A DNA stretch of 64,000 bases from an uncultured Bacteroides sp. (GCA_958453305.1 CAUDXH010000006.1:1-64000); one strand, 5' to 3'; counted from the first letter of the stretch, positions 15,890-25,590 are shown. Numbers and translations are program-made. Notes: generated by a model not told the origin, from the letters alone.

Positions 15890-17950
15890 ATGGTACAAAG
15901 AAAGAAAGCAAACCCCTATTTGGAAAGAGACATCAGTTGGATGTTCTTTAACCGGCGCATCCTGCAAGAAGCTACCCGCCCTCACGTTCCTCTTTTGGAG
16001 CGTATGTCTTTTTTAGGCATTTACTCCAATAACCTAGATGAATTTTTCCGTGTCCGCATGGCCTCACAAAGCCGCATTGCCGAATGTACTGATAAGTCGG
16101 CAACGCATGAAAGAGAGCATGCCCGGAAAATCATCAAACAAATCGGAAAGCTCAATGCCCGCTATGTAAAAGAATACTCGGAAGCAGTGGCTCAAGTCAT
16201 TAAAGAACTCAATAATGAAAATATCTGCTTGGTATCAGATACAGAGCTTACTCCTGAGCAATTAAAGTTTGTTCAGTCTTATTATAAAGAAAAACTGAGC
16301 GGCTCGATTGTTCCCGTATGGTTTTCTGCCATCAAACTGCTCGACTGCGAAAACGACGAAAACATCTATCTGGCTGTAAAAGTAAGCCGGAGTCATCCCA
16401 AAGCCTCATCCGATTATGCCTTTCTGGAACTGCCAGTCAACGTGTGCGGTCGCTTTGTACGCCTGCCCGACCACGACGGGAAAAGCTACCTGATGTATCT
16501 TGACGATGTCATCCGGTGCTGCCTTCCTCTGGTTTTTGAAGGTCTGAACTATACCGAGTTCGAAGGGTATGCCTTCAAGTTTACCCGGGATGCGGAAATG
16601 GAAATAGACAATGACTTACGTACGGGTACCTTACAAAAAATATCAAAAGGAGTAAAAAGTCGCCGTCGCGGAGAACCCTTACGCTTCATCTATGACAATG
16701 AGATGCCTAAGGACTTACTGAAACGTGTGCTCAAGAAACTTGACTTAGACAGTTTGGATACCATACTTGAGAGCGGACGTTATCAGAATCATAAAGATTT
16801 GATGAAGTTTCCCGACTGCGCACGAAAGAACCTGAAATATCCCGTATGGACTCCTATTCTGAAAAAAGAATTAGATGGAACCGACAGCATATTGCATAAG
16901 ATACAACAACAAGACCGATTCATCCATGTGCCCTATCATCATTTCGATTCCTTTATCCGTGTACTTCAAGAAGCTGCTGTAAGCAAACAGGTATCCAGTA
17001 TAAAGATTACACTTTACCGCTTAGCTAAAGAGTCAAAAGTAGTAAAAGCCTTAATCGGTGCAGCCAGAAACGGGAAAAAAGTAACTGTGGTTATCGAACT
17101 GCTTGCCCGCTTCGATGAAGCTTCAAACATTGACTGGTCTAAAAAGATGCAAGATGCCGGAATTAAAGTTATTTTCGGAGTGGAAGGGCTGAAAGTCCAT
17201 TCCAAAATTACTCATATCGGAATGAAAACCGGACCCGATATTGCCTGCATCAGCACGGGTAATTTTCATGAAGGAAATGCCCGTATGTACACCGACTGCA
17301 TGTTAATGACTGCCAATTCACGTCTGGTCAGAGAGGTCAATCATGTATTCGACTTCATCGAACGCCCCTACAGCCCCATCAAATTCAAAGAGCTGCTGGT
17401 TTCGCCTAACGAGATGAAGAAGAAATTTATCACGCTGATCAATAACGAAATCAAAAACAAGAAAGCCGGAAAACCTGCTTACATCCAAATAAAAATCAAC
17501 CATATAACCGACCCCGTCATGGTCAATAAACTCTATGAGGCTTCACAAGCCGGAGTAGACGTAGATTTAGTGGTACGCGGAAACTGTTCACTGGTCACTG
17601 GAATACCCGGTGTGAGCGACCATATAAAAATTCATGGCATCATCGACCGATATTTGGAACATTCACGTATCTTTGTATTTGCAGCCGGAGGGGAAGAAAA
17701 AATCTTTTTAGGCTCAGCCGACTGGATGCCCCGCAACTTAGACCACCGTATCGAAGTAATTACCCCTGTTTATGATCCTGCCATAAAGGGGGAAATGAAA
17801 CGTATCGTAGAGTATGGGCTGAAAGACACCTTGCAGGGACGTATAGTCAACGGAAACGGAGAAAACGAATTCTGGTCTTCAGAAGAGCTGCAACCTTTCC
17901 GTTCGCAAGAGGCACTGTATAATTATTATGCAAGCGAGAACGAAGAATAA
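15890..17950 (+). CDS. ppk1: polyphosphate kinase 1
   Basis: Makes polyphosphate from ATP, reversibly. The 686-residue length matches PPK1. The N-terminal region shows RDISWMFFNRRILQEA and the FLGIYSNNLDEFFRVR block typical of the family; the catalytic part has KVHSKITHIG near 438-447, which contains the phospho-accepting His, and STGNFHEGNARMYTDC near 463. The C-terminal domain has the LGSADWMPRNLDHRIE motif. Eighteen nt before the Ppx/GppA gene, giving a synthesis-degradation pair. Confidence 0.95.
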   Translation: MVQRKKANPYLERDISWMFFNRRILQEATRPHVPLLERMSFLGIYSNNLDEFFRVRMASQSRIAECTDKSATHEREHARKIIKQIGKLNARYVKEYSEAVAQVIKELNNENICLVSDTELTPEQLKFVQSYYKEKLSGSIVPVWFSAIKLLDCENDENIYLAVKVSRSHPKASSDYAFLELPVNVCGRFVRLPDHDGKSYLMYLDDVIRCCLPLVFEGLNYTEFEGYAFKFTRDAEMEIDNDLRTGTLQKISKGVKSRRRGEPLRFIYDNEMPKDLLKRVLKKLDLDSLDTILESGRYQNHKDLMKFPDCARKNLKYPVWTPILKKELDGTDSILHKIQQQDRFIHVPYHHFDSFIRVLQEAAVSKQVSSIKITLYRLAKESKVVKALIGAARNGKKVTVVIELLARFDEASNIDWSKKMQDAGIKVIFGVEGLKVHSKITHIGMKTGPDIACISTGNFHEGNARMYTDCMLMTANSRLVREVNHVFDFIERPYSPIKFKELLVSPNEMKKKFITLINNEIKNKKAGKPAYIQIKINHITDPVMVNKLYEASQAGVDVDLVVRGNCSLVTGIPGVSDHIKIHGIIDRYLEHSRIFVFAAGGEEKIFLGSADWMPRNLDHRIEVITPVYDPAIKGEMKRIVEYGLKDTLQGRIVNGNGENEFWSSEELQPFRSQEALYNYYASENEE

Positions 17951-17968
17951 ACTTAAATACGTAACACA

Positions 17969-18913
17969 ATGATAACACAAGGAATGAAAATACCCGACGG
18001 AGGTATCAATTATGCTGCGATTGATATCGGGTCAAATGCAGTCCGCTTACTGATAAAACATGTGGAAGAAGACGCCAACGGAACGCCTCACTTTTCCAAA
18101 GTCTTGCTTCTCCGTGTACCGCTCCGTTTAGGGTTCGACGTTTTTGCCATGGGAAAGATTTCAGAAAAAAAAGAAAAGGATATGATCCGCTTAATGAAAT
18201 CATACCGCCATCTGATGAAAATATACGATGTGGACAGTTACCGTGCCTGCGCCACTTCAGCCATGCGTGATGCTGAAAACGGGATGCACATCATCAAGCG
18301 TATCAGAAAGAAAACGGATATTCCTATTGAAATCATTGACGGACAGGAAGAAGCCAAGATGATTTACAACAACCACATCGAACAGATGGAAGACCGGAAA
18401 GGAAACTACATGTATGTAGATGTGGGAGGAGGAAGCACCGAAATCAACCTGCTTTCGCAAGGTGAGCTGGTTTGCAGCCGGTCCTATAATATCGGTACGG
18501 TACGCATACTGAACCAGGCAGTAAAAGAGAGTGAGTGGGAACGGCTGAGAACAGATATGACCGAACTTGCCGCTTCTTATCCACAAATTAATATCATCGG
18601 TTCGGGAGGAAACATCAACAAGCTTTACCGCCTGGCTGATAAGAAAGACAAGAAGCAGCTGCGCATGACGGTCAATACCCTCCACCAACTCCATGATTCA
18701 CTGAGTGCGTTATCGGTAGCGGAACGGATGGAGCAGTTTAATCTGAAGCCCGACCGCGCGGACGTGATTGTACCGGCCGGACATATATTTCTGACCATAG
18801 CCGACCTTATCAAAGCGACTTACATTTATGTTCCTGTCATCGGTCTGTCGGATGGTATCATTGACAGCCTTTACACTCGCGACTCCATGTTATCTCCTTG
18901 CAATGCCCTCTGA
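17969..18913 (+). CDS. Ppx/GppA-family exopolyphosphatase
   Basis: A 314-residue member of the ASKHA phosphatase family, acting on polyphosphate and/or pppGpp. Visible motifs are AIDIGSNAVRLLI (16-28), DVGGGSTEI (near 152) and the IIGSGGNINKL stretch near 210. It is the short form, lacking the C-terminal HD-like domain of E. coli Ppx. Directly follows ppk1, which favours polyphosphate turnover. An in-frame ATG lies six codons downstream of the called start. Confidence 0.9.
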   Translation: MITQGMKIPDGGINYAAIDIGSNAVRLLIKHVEEDANGTPHFSKVLLLRVPLRLGFDVFAMGKISEKKEKDMIRLMKSYRHLMKIYDVDSYRACATSAMRDAENGMHIIKRIRKKTDIPIEIIDGQEEAKMIYNNHIEQMEDRKGNYMYVDVGGGSTEINLLSQGELVCSRSYNIGTVRILNQAVKESEWERLRTDMTELAASYPQINIIGSGGNINKLYRLADKKDKKQLRMTVNTLHQLHDSLSALSVAERMEQFNLKPDRADVIVPAGHIFLTIADLIKATYIYVPVIGLSDGIIDSLYTRDSMLSPCNAL

Positions 18914-18932
18914 TTAAATCAGCATATTCAAA

Positions 18933-18985
18933 AAAAAGACGCCGAAAAAACGAAGGTTCAATCCTCGCCTTTTCGGTGTCTTTTT
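18933..18985. terminator. intrinsic terminator between ppx and the GH92 gene
   Basis: AAAAGACGCCGAAAA pairs with TTTTCGGTGTCTTTT around a short GC loop; T-run on the plus strand and A-run (T on the minus strand) on the other side. It sits between convergent genes and probably works for both. Confidence 0.8.
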
Positions 18986-19017
18986 CTATTTATGAATAGC
19001 CTGATTCAAGCTCTTAT

Positions 19018-21261
19018 CTACTTCATTTCTACTGCAGCTTTCTGCTTGAAAGTCAAAGAGCCTGCTTTAATCAAGTCATTATGATTGATGCGGTAACCAC
19101 AGTTCTTGTCACCCATGCGGATATAATCAATCAGTTCAGTCGTTCCCTCTTTCGTAATAACCAAGCTGTCACGTCCGTGGTATTTCGGATCCAACTTAAT
19201 GGTTATCTTGTCGAAGGTAGGAGTAGTCAACGTATATTCAGGAACTCCCGGGCAATCAGGATAAAATCCCATCATGCTGAACACTGCCCAAGTTGACATG
19301 GTTCCGGTATCATCATTTCCGGGAATACCATCGGGCTTGGTAGTGAAATACTTCGCCAACAATTGTTTTACAAGCACCTGCGTACGCCATTCTTCTCCCT
19401 TAAAATAACTGAACAGATACGGATAAGCAATGTCAGGTTCATTGGCTGGATCATAATATCCCTTATCGAATACCATCTGCAGCTTGTCGATAAACTTCTT
19501 CTTTCCACCCATCAGCTTAGCCAATCCGGTTACATCGTGAGGCACATAGAACGTATAGTTCCATGAATTTCCTTCATGGAATCCCGGACTCGGCTCAAAG
19601 TTTTCTCCTTGTTTCGGGTCGAAGGGTGAATAAAATGTACCGTCGGGCAAGATAGGACGCAACGTACCAAACTCTTTGCAGTAATAGTTCTTATACCCCA
19701 TGGCACGCTTATAAAACATCTTCGCATCATCTTTCTTTCCCAAAGCCTCAGCCAGCGTTGCCAGCGAATAATCGGCAATATAATATTCCAGCGCATGAGA
19801 AACCGAGTTGTCATACTGCTCCATCAAAGGTACGTAGCCTTTTGCCATATAATCATCATTATCCGGACGCATCAGGTTATCCTTTCCGGGAAGCGTAGCC
19901 GATTTATACATCGCTTCGTAAGCCAGATTAATATCAAAGTCGCGCAAGCCTTTCATCCAAGTATCCACAATCACAGGCAAGCTCGGGTCGCCTTCCATCG
20001 TCAGAGTTTCTCTGCCATACAATTCCCATTTCGGTAGCCATCCGTGCTCCCGATACATATCCAACATCGTATGCACCATATCCATCTGACGCTCCGGATA
20101 AACCAAAGTCAACAACTGATGCACATTACGGTAGGTATCCCACAAAGAGAATACCGTATATCGGTTTCCTTTCGTTGACATCACCTTGTCACCCTCCATC
20201 TGCGGGTACTCGCCGTTTACATCCTGCAAGATATTCGGATGAATCAGCGTATGATAAAGTCCGGTATAGAACACAGTCTTCTGCTCATCCGTACCGCCTT
20301 CCACCAAAATGCGTCCCAAATCATCGTTCCAGCGTGTGCGTGCCTCCTGATGGATGGCCTCAAAATGACGTCCATGCTGTTCTTTCTCCAAGTTTTCACG
20401 CGCATTGGCTATGCTGACAAACGAAACTCCCATAGCCACTTCAATCTGCTCGTTTTCTTCTGTTTCAAAAGTAAACCAAGCACCTATATCATCACCGGCA
20501 ATTTCCCGGTTATACTTAGTATAAAGCTTATTTTTCCCCTGATCCGGGTCCCATTCAGCTTCTACTCCGGTCATCGGACGCTGCTTCTTCCAATATCCGA
20601 CAGTTTTCGGAGCCTTACTCACCCGCATCACAAAATAAATAGGAAAAACAGCCTGCGGATTATAGCAAAAAGTACCGAGCACCTTCATACCTTCTATTTC
20701 ACGGTCGCCCACACGACGCATAAAAGCTCCACTCTCATTGGTCAATCCTTCACCCAGATTTAAAAGGATATTGCTCTCCCCCTTCGGGAATGTAAAACGG
20801 CTTAATCCGGAACGCGGTGTTGCCGTAGCCTCTGCCTTCACTTTATATTTGGTAAGGAAGGTAGAATAATAGCCCGGTGAAGCCGTTTCTCCTTCATACT
20901 TACTGCCATAGTTATGGTAATCCACATCCAGCTTGCCCGTTGTAGGCATCAAAAGCAAGGAGCTGAGGTCAGGACATCCCACCCCACTCAAATTCACATG
21001 CGCAAAACCAGTAAAGAAACTGTTGGTATACTCATACGGAGTAGACCACCAGCGCGCATCCTTATCGTACGTATTATCAGCCGAGCCCATTACATTAAAC
21101 GGTACCACCGACATCAGCCCGTTCGGACAAACGGCTCCCGGATTACATGTACCAAAGTTCGTGGTTCCGATAAACGCATTGACATAATCCACCGGTTCCT
21201 GCTTAGCCTGTAGGGCATGCACCAAAAGGAATGCCACCACCAAAGTCAAAAATCTTTTCAT
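19018..21261 (-). CDS. GH92 alpha-mannosidase, periplasmic
   Basis: A 747-residue exo-acting, calcium-dependent alpha-mannosidase of family GH92. Signal peptide MKRFLTLVVAFLLVHALQA with no lipobox Cys, so periplasmic. Family features: PVDYVNAFIGT at the mature N terminus, WDTYRNVHQLL near 362, HEGNSWNYTFYVPHD near 573 and TGTMSTWAVFSMMGFYP near 655, the catalytic-domain core. Lies downstream of a GH130 gene and an MFS gene on the same strand, an arrangement I recall from the B. thetaiotaomicron N-glycan locus (BT1032-BT1034). An intrinsic terminator stands about 20 nt before its start codon. Confidence 0.93.
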   Translation of the reverse strand: MKRFLTLVVAFLLVHALQAKQEPVDYVNAFIGTTNFGTCNPGAVCPNGLMSVVPFNVMGSADNTYDKDARWWSTPYEYTNSFFTGFAHVNLSGVGCPDLSSLLLMPTTGKLDVDYHNYGSKYEGETASPGYYSTFLTKYKVKAEATATPRSGLSRFTFPKGESNILLNLGEGLTNESGAFMRRVGDREIEGMKVLGTFCYNPQAVFPIYFVMRVSKAPKTVGYWKKQRPMTGVEAEWDPDQGKNKLYTKYNREIAGDDIGAWFTFETEENEQIEVAMGVSFVSIANARENLEKEQHGRHFEAIHQEARTRWNDDLGRILVEGGTDEQKTVFYTGLYHTLIHPNILQDVNGEYPQMEGDKVMSTKGNRYTVFSLWDTYRNVHQLLTLVYPERQMDMVHTMLDMYREHGWLPKWELYGRETLTMEGDPSLPVIVDTWMKGLRDFDINLAYEAMYKSATLPGKDNLMRPDNDDYMAKGYVPLMEQYDNSVSHALEYYIADYSLATLAEALGKKDDAKMFYKRAMGYKNYYCKEFGTLRPILPDGTFYSPFDPKQGENFEPSPGFHEGNSWNYTFYVPHDVTGLAKLMGGKKKFIDKLQMVFDKGYYDPANEPDIAYPYLFSYFKGEEWRTQVLVKQLLAKYFTTKPDGIPGNDDTGTMSTWAVFSMMGFYPDCPGVPEYTLTTPTFDKITIKLDPKYHGRDSLVITKEGTTELIDYIRMGDKNCGYRINHNDLIKAGSLTFKQKAAVEMK

Positions 21262-21278
21262 ATGTATTCTTTCTTCAA

Positions 21279-21326
21279 CAAAAAAGACACATCGGAAGCC
21301 GACATGAAGCCACTTCCGGTGTGTCT
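21279..21326 (-). terminator. intrinsic terminator or attenuator just upstream of GH92
   Basis: On the minus strand a 14-bp stem (AGACACACCGGAAG at 21326-21313 with CTTCCGATGTGTCT at 21298-21285) is followed by a T-run. It lies 15 nt past the GH130 stop codon and about 20 nt before the GH92 ATG. It should reduce GH92 expression relative to GH130 or act as an attenuator. Confidence 0.8.
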
Positions 21327-21341
21327 CTGATATTCATTATA

Positions 21342-22310
21342 TTAAATAGAGTGCTTCTTAACGAACTCTACAATCTCAGAAATATAGCCGAATGCCATAC
21401 CTACCACAGTATCAGCAGCACCGTAATATACAGCCACACGCTCACCATCCTGAAGCGCAGCACACGGGAATACTACGTTAGGCACATCACCCTGCAGTTC
21501 ATAAGGAGCAGCCGGAGCCAACAAGTAGTCACGGGTACGGTACAATACCTTTTCCGGATTATCCTTATCCAAGATAACTGCACCCATTGAATAACGGAAT
21601 CCGTTGCAAGTAGTAATTACTCCATGATAGAACATCAGCCATCCAGCTTCAGTCAGGAAAGGAACCGAACCGGCACCGATTTTCGTACACTGCCATGCAC
21701 TTTCCGGGAACGGAGTCACTTTCATCACGCAGCGATGTTCGCCCCAGTACTTCATATCCGGGCTGTAGCTGATATAAATATCACCGAACGGAGTATGACC
21801 GTTATCGCTCGGACGGCTCAACATAGCATACTTTCCGTTGATTTTCTGCGGGAATAACACTCCGTTACGGTTAAACGGCAAAAAAGCGTTTTCACACTGG
21901 AAGAATTCCTCAAAGTCGAACGTATAAGCAATGCCGATAGTAGGTCCATGGTAACCGTTACACCAAGTAATCCAATAGCGGTCTTCAATCCAAGTCACAC
22001 GCGGGTCATACTTATATTCCGATTCAATCATTTCCGTATTTCCGGCTTTAAACTTAATCGGTTCGTGGCTGATATCCCAGTTGATACCATCTTTACTGAA
22101 GCCCACGAAAATATTCATCTGAACCGCCTTGTTATCGCAGCGGAAAACACCTGCAAAACCTCCTTTAAAAGGAACTACCGCACTGTTGAAAATACTATTT
22201 GAGGTAGGAATGTGATAACGTCCGATAACCGGATTCTGTGAATAACGCCACATCACATCAGTGCAACCTGCCGGACGTTCTTCCCACGGCATAACAAATT
22301 TTTCTGTCAT
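21342..22310 (-). CDS. GH130 mannoside phosphorylase
   Basis: A 322-residue five-bladed beta-propeller enzyme of GH130, which splits beta-mannosides with phosphate to give mannose 1-phosphate. No signal peptide, so cytoplasmic. The family's proton-donor region is seen as KYDPRVTWIEDRYWITW near 100-116, with GAGSVPFLTEAGWLMFYHG near 213-231. From length and neighbours it best fits the subfamily acting on Man-beta-1,4-GlcNAc (BT1033-like), but Man-Glc phosphorylase is possible. Downstream of the MFS gene that may import the disaccharide. Confidence 0.88.
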   Translation of the reverse strand: MTEKFVMPWEERPAGCTDVMWRYSQNPVIGRYHIPTSNSIFNSAVVPFKGGFAGVFRCDNKAVQMNIFVGFSKDGINWDISHEPIKFKAGNTEMIESEYKYDPRVTWIEDRYWITWCNGYHGPTIGIAYTFDFEEFFQCENAFLPFNRNGVLFPQKINGKYAMLSRPSDNGHTPFGDIYISYSPDMKYWGEHRCVMKVTPFPESAWQCTKIGAGSVPFLTEAGWLMFYHGVITTCNGFRYSMGAVILDKDNPEKVLYRTRDYLLAPAAPYELQGDVPNVVFPCAALQDGERVAVYYGAADTVVGMAFGYISEIVEFVKKHSI

Positions 22311-22464
22311 ATTCTTTTCAGTTTTAAGTTGGTTAGTTTTTTCTTTTATTTAGTTAATCTGTTTTTAGTCTTTATACCGACCGCTTTTCTCCTGCTTGGC
22401 AGCCGGCTTCGAGTGGAGAAGATACTCTCCCCCCCATCAGATTTCAGAAGCCATAGCCCTGAAA

Positions 22465-23838
22465 TCAGTCTCTCTCTCCTTCAATCAGCGTTCCGTCTTG
22501 CTTATACTTAAACGGGACAAAATAAGTAATCAAGAAGGCAGGTATGGTAGCAAAGAGTACGAAGATGAAAAACGGTTCATACCCTCCGGGCTTATTAAAC
22601 CACACTCCTAACTGCTCACATACCCATCCACTCAGCATACCCGGAAGCATCACTCCCAAGTTCATAATGCCCGAAGCAAAAGCGTAATGCGCCATCTGAT
22701 GCTTTCCGGGAGCTACCTGCTGCATCATAAACAAGGTAAGTCCCACAAAGCCGAAACCGTATCCGAAGTACTCAAACACGATACCGCTGCAGATAATGAT
22801 ACCGCTTTCAGGCTGTGAGAATGCGAAAAAGGCATATACCATGAAAGGAAGGTTGAAAATGCAGCATAAGGAGAACAGCGAACGTTTCAGTCCTCTTGCT
22901 GAGATATAATATCCGGCAAGCAAGGAGCCCAACACAAACGCTGCCGCACCATAGGTACCATAGTATAGCCCGATTTCCTTTTCACTCAAGCCCAATCCGC
23001 CGGTTTCTCTGCTCGCCTTCAAAAACAAAGGTACGATTTTCATCACAAATCCTTCGGCAAAACGATACAGGATGATGAAAAACAAGTAATATACAATATG
23101 GCGTTTCTTGAAGAAATCAAGCAGCACATTTCCAAGCTCTGTCATTACCTGACCGGCAGTACGGCAATCGGCAGACTTATTGCTCTTTCCGGAAGGCAAC
23201 ATGAATATATGATAAATACCTAACAACACCATCACCACACAAAGGATGGCCATGATAATCATCCATGCATTTTGATTGGCAGACAGCACAGCCGAAGCCT
23301 CAGCACCTTCACCGCCTCCATATTGTTCAATCAAATAACCAGCCAGATAAACCAGTCCACCGGTTGCTATGATTTTGGCGATATTATAAAAAGCGCCCTG
23401 CCAACCAATGTATTTAGCCTGATCGGAAGTTGAAAGTTCGCTCATATACACTCCATCGCAAGCAATATCATGCGTAGCACCGCTGAAAGCAATCACCGCC
23501 AGCAAAGCAATGGCTATGCTGAAGAAGTGAGGCAGATTCAGCGAAAAAGCCACCAGTCCAAACGTGATACCGGTAACCAGCTGAGTAAGAATCACGAAAA
23601 ATTTCTTCGTTTTAAAAAGTTCCAAAAACGGACTCCATAAAGGTTTCAAAGTCCATGGCAATAAAATAAGTGAAGTCCAGAAAGTAATGAGCTTATCTTC
23701 TACTCCTAATCCCTTAAACATCAACACTGTTACCATATTCAACACCACAAAGGGCAAACCCATGGCGAAATAGGCCGTAGGAACCCAAGTTATCGGACTT
23801 CTTTTACATGTTTGTTTCTGCTCTTGCTCCATTTCCAT
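22465..23838 (-). CDS. MFS transporter, probable importer of mannose-containing disaccharide
   Basis: A 457-residue major-facilitator protein with 12 predicted membrane helices. It resembles the AmpG/SLC45-like sugar-importing MFS members (PTAYFAMGLPFVVLNMVTVL near the N terminus; ATHDIACDGVYMSELSTSDQ near 121-140). First gene of the MFS-GH130-GH92 run on the minus strand. Substrate, probably Man-beta-1,4-GlcNAc or a related sugar, is inferred from neighbours. Confidence 0.85.
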   Translation of the reverse strand: MEMEQEQKQTCKRSPITWVPTAYFAMGLPFVVLNMVTVLMFKGLGVEDKLITFWTSLILLPWTLKPLWSPFLELFKTKKFFVILTQLVTGITFGLVAFSLNLPHFFSIAIALLAVIAFSGATHDIACDGVYMSELSTSDQAKYIGWQGAFYNIAKIIATGGLVYLAGYLIEQYGGGEGAEASAVLSANQNAWMIIMAILCVVMVLLGIYHIFMLPSGKSNKSADCRTAGQVMTELGNVLLDFFKKRHIVYYLFFIILYRFAEGFVMKIVPLFLKASRETGGLGLSEKEIGLYYGTYGAAAFVLGSLLAGYYISARGLKRSLFSLCCIFNLPFMVYAFFAFSQPESGIIICSGIVFEYFGYGFGFVGLTLFMMQQVAPGKHQMAHYAFASGIMNLGVMLPGMLSGWVCEQLGVWFNKPGGYEPFFIFVLFATIPAFLITYFVPFKYKQDGTLIEGERD

Positions 23839-24349
23839 AGTATTATAACACCATTTTATTATTTAGCCGCTAATATAACAATTATCATAAAAATATCACC
23901 TACATTACATAAGATATTTTAACTGCATCGCATGACTTTTTCAAGGAGAAGCCCAATTTAAGAAGTTTTTACCGGTTACTGCATAAGAAATCTCCGGTTT
24001 GCGGCTTATGTTAACGTCTTCCTGTCTGCTTTCTTGTTTCTTCTTGCCCCCGTATAAATATCATTTTCCTATGGCATAAAAACCGAATTTTGCAGACAAA
24101 ATCTATAAACAGAATCTCTGTTTGTAAAAACAAAGCCTTTGGCTGTAAAAACAGAAGCTTTGTTTTTACAGCCAAAGGCTTTGTTTTGAGTTCATGAACT
24201 GAGAAAGGAGGTTTTATGCCTATAGAAAGATACTTTTTGTCATCTCACTCAACAATCACTATATGTTATGCTTTAAGTTATATACACATAAACTATATAA
24301 AAACAAAAAAGCATCGACAATCATCAGATTATCAATGCTTCTTACTCAG
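23839..24349. other. non-coding stretch with a 27-bp inverted repeat
   Basis: Between the MFS start codon and the tRNA gene. It must hold the MFS promoter, though no perfect TAnnTTTG box was found on the minus strand. The main content is the hairpin at 24127-24187. A 62-codon plus-strand frame (24216-24404) runs antisense into the tRNA gene and is not a gene. Confidence 0.6.
24127..24187 (-). terminator. long perfect hairpin, possible terminator downstream of tRNA-Pro
   Basis: A 25-bp perfect stem (arms 24129-24153 and 24161-24185, core AAAGCCTTTGGCTGT), extendable to 27 bp, with a 7-nt loop. On the minus strand it is followed by TTTTTAC. It lies about 160 nt past the 3' end of the tRNA. It is unusually long for a terminator. 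Confidence 0.55.
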
Positions 24350-24424
24350 TCGGGGTGACTGGATTCGAACCAGCGACCACACGCCCCCCAGACGCGTACT
24401 CTAACCGGGCTGAGCTACACCCCG
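24350..24424 (-). tRNA. tRNA-Pro (GGG)
   Basis: A 75-nt cloverleaf on the minus strand. The acceptor stem CGGGGTG pairs with CACCCCG, the D stem is GCTC/GAGT, the anticodon stem is CGCGT/GCGTG with loop CTGGGGG (anticodon GGG), and the T arm is GCTGG-TTCGAAT-CCAGT. Discriminator base is A. The 3' CCA is not encoded, so it depends on the CCA-adding enzyme, which is also encoded in this window (58258-59676). Confidence 0.95.
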
Positions 24425-24501
24425 AATTGCGAGTGCAAAGGTAGTGCTTTATTTTTAATTCGCAAGCGTTTTGCCATTATTTTTCAAAAAAACATCATTT
24501 T

Positions 24502-25563
24502 TCAGCCCATGGTTTCGCTGTAAAAGTCAAGCATGCCGTTCACATCTTCCTGTGAAGCTGTCTGGTCCAGACAAATATCCCCCACCTCACTCAAGAGCGT
24601 AAAGTTAATTACACCGGCTGCTGCATTCTTCTTATCGTGCTTCATGAATTCATAGAGACAATCATAATCTTTACAGGTAAATGAAAGTCTGCCATAATTC
24701 TCCTTGATAAACTGGATGGTCTGACGCATCTTTTCGCTCGGGAAGCCTGTCTTCAGATGAGAGAAATACAATTCACACACCAGCCCCCAAGCCACAGCAT
24801 AACCATGAAGTACCGGACGTTCTTTCTGCAATGCAAAGCTTTCGAATGCATGTCCCACGGTATGCCCCAAATTCAAAGCCTTGCGCAGTCCTTTTTCAAA
24901 AGGGTCTTGCTTCACTACCTCTTCCTTGACCATAACCGACTTTCCTACCAGCTGCTGCAAGCTTGCATAGTCGATGTGTTCCATATCGAAAGCCAACAGT
25001 TCACTCCAATGCGCTACGTTGCTTATCAGCCCATGCTTCAACATTTCCGCATAGCCCGACAAAATATTAAAGTGGTCCAGACTTTTCAGAAAGTTGCAAT
25101 CTATCAAGACCGAAGCAGCCGGAGCAAAGGCACCGATTTCATTCTTCAAGCCATTGAAGTTGATTCCGGTTTTTCCGCCGACAGCCGCATCCACCATCGA
25201 CAATAGCGTGGTAGGTATATTGATATAAGCTATTCCCCGCTTGAAAGTTGCTGCGGCAAAACCACCCAAGTCGGTTACCATGCCTCCGCCCAGGTTAATC
25301 AGCAGCGAGTGGCGGGTAGCTCCTTGTTCGCTCAACTGTTGCCACACATAAGCCAGCGTTTCAATGTTTTTATGTACATCCTCTGCACCGATACACAGCT
25401 GTATAGCACCTTCCATGAAAGGAAGATGCGCAATCCGGGGAAGACATAATTCACGGGTATGCTCATCGGTTAATACAAACAGTTTATCGTATGAATGTTT
25501 TAAAACGGCCTGCGTCAAATCCGACTCCAGATTTCGGCAGATGACTACTTCTTGTTTACTCAT
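24502..25563 (-). CDS. aroB: 3-dehydroquinate synthase
   Basis: Second step of the shikimate pathway, converting DAHP to 3-dehydroquinate with NAD and a divalent metal. The 353-residue protein has the dinucleotide and phosphate-binding stretch GGGMVTDLGGFAAATFKRG near 92-110, IPTTLLSMVDAAVGGKTGIN next, and the metal-binding LGHTVGHAFE near 233-242. A -7 box TAATTTTG (minus strand, 25583-25590) precedes the ATG. The other shikimate gene in the window, aroA, lies elsewhere, so the pathway is not clustered. Confidence 0.96.
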   Translation of the reverse strand: MSKQEVVICRNLESDLTQAVLKHSYDKLFVLTDEHTRELCLPRIAHLPFMEGAIQLCIGAEDVHKNIETLAYVWQQLSEQGATRHSLLINLGGGMVTDLGGFAAATFKRGIAYINIPTTLLSMVDAAVGGKTGINFNGLKNEIGAFAPAASVLIDCNFLKSLDHFNILSGYAEMLKHGLISNVAHWSELLAFDMEHIDYASLQQLVGKSVMVKEEVVKQDPFEKGLRKALNLGHTVGHAFESFALQKERPVLHGYAVAWGLVCELYFSHLKTGFPSEKMRQTIQFIKENYGRLSFTCKDYDCLYEFMKHDKKNAAAGVINFTLLSEVGDICLDQTASQEDVNGMLDFYSETMG

Positions 25564-25582
25564 AAGATTATCATTTTACGCG

Positions 25583-25590
25583 CAAAATTA
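25583..25590 (-). promoter_or_regulatory. -7 promoter box for aroB
   Basis: TAATTTTG on the minus strand, about 20 nt before the ATG at 25563. A plus-strand copy of the same box (25632-25639) serves the divergent gene. Confidence 0.5.

Noticed and set aside
24216..24404. 62-codon plus-strand frame
   Set aside because: It overlaps the tRNA-Pro gene on the opposite strand.
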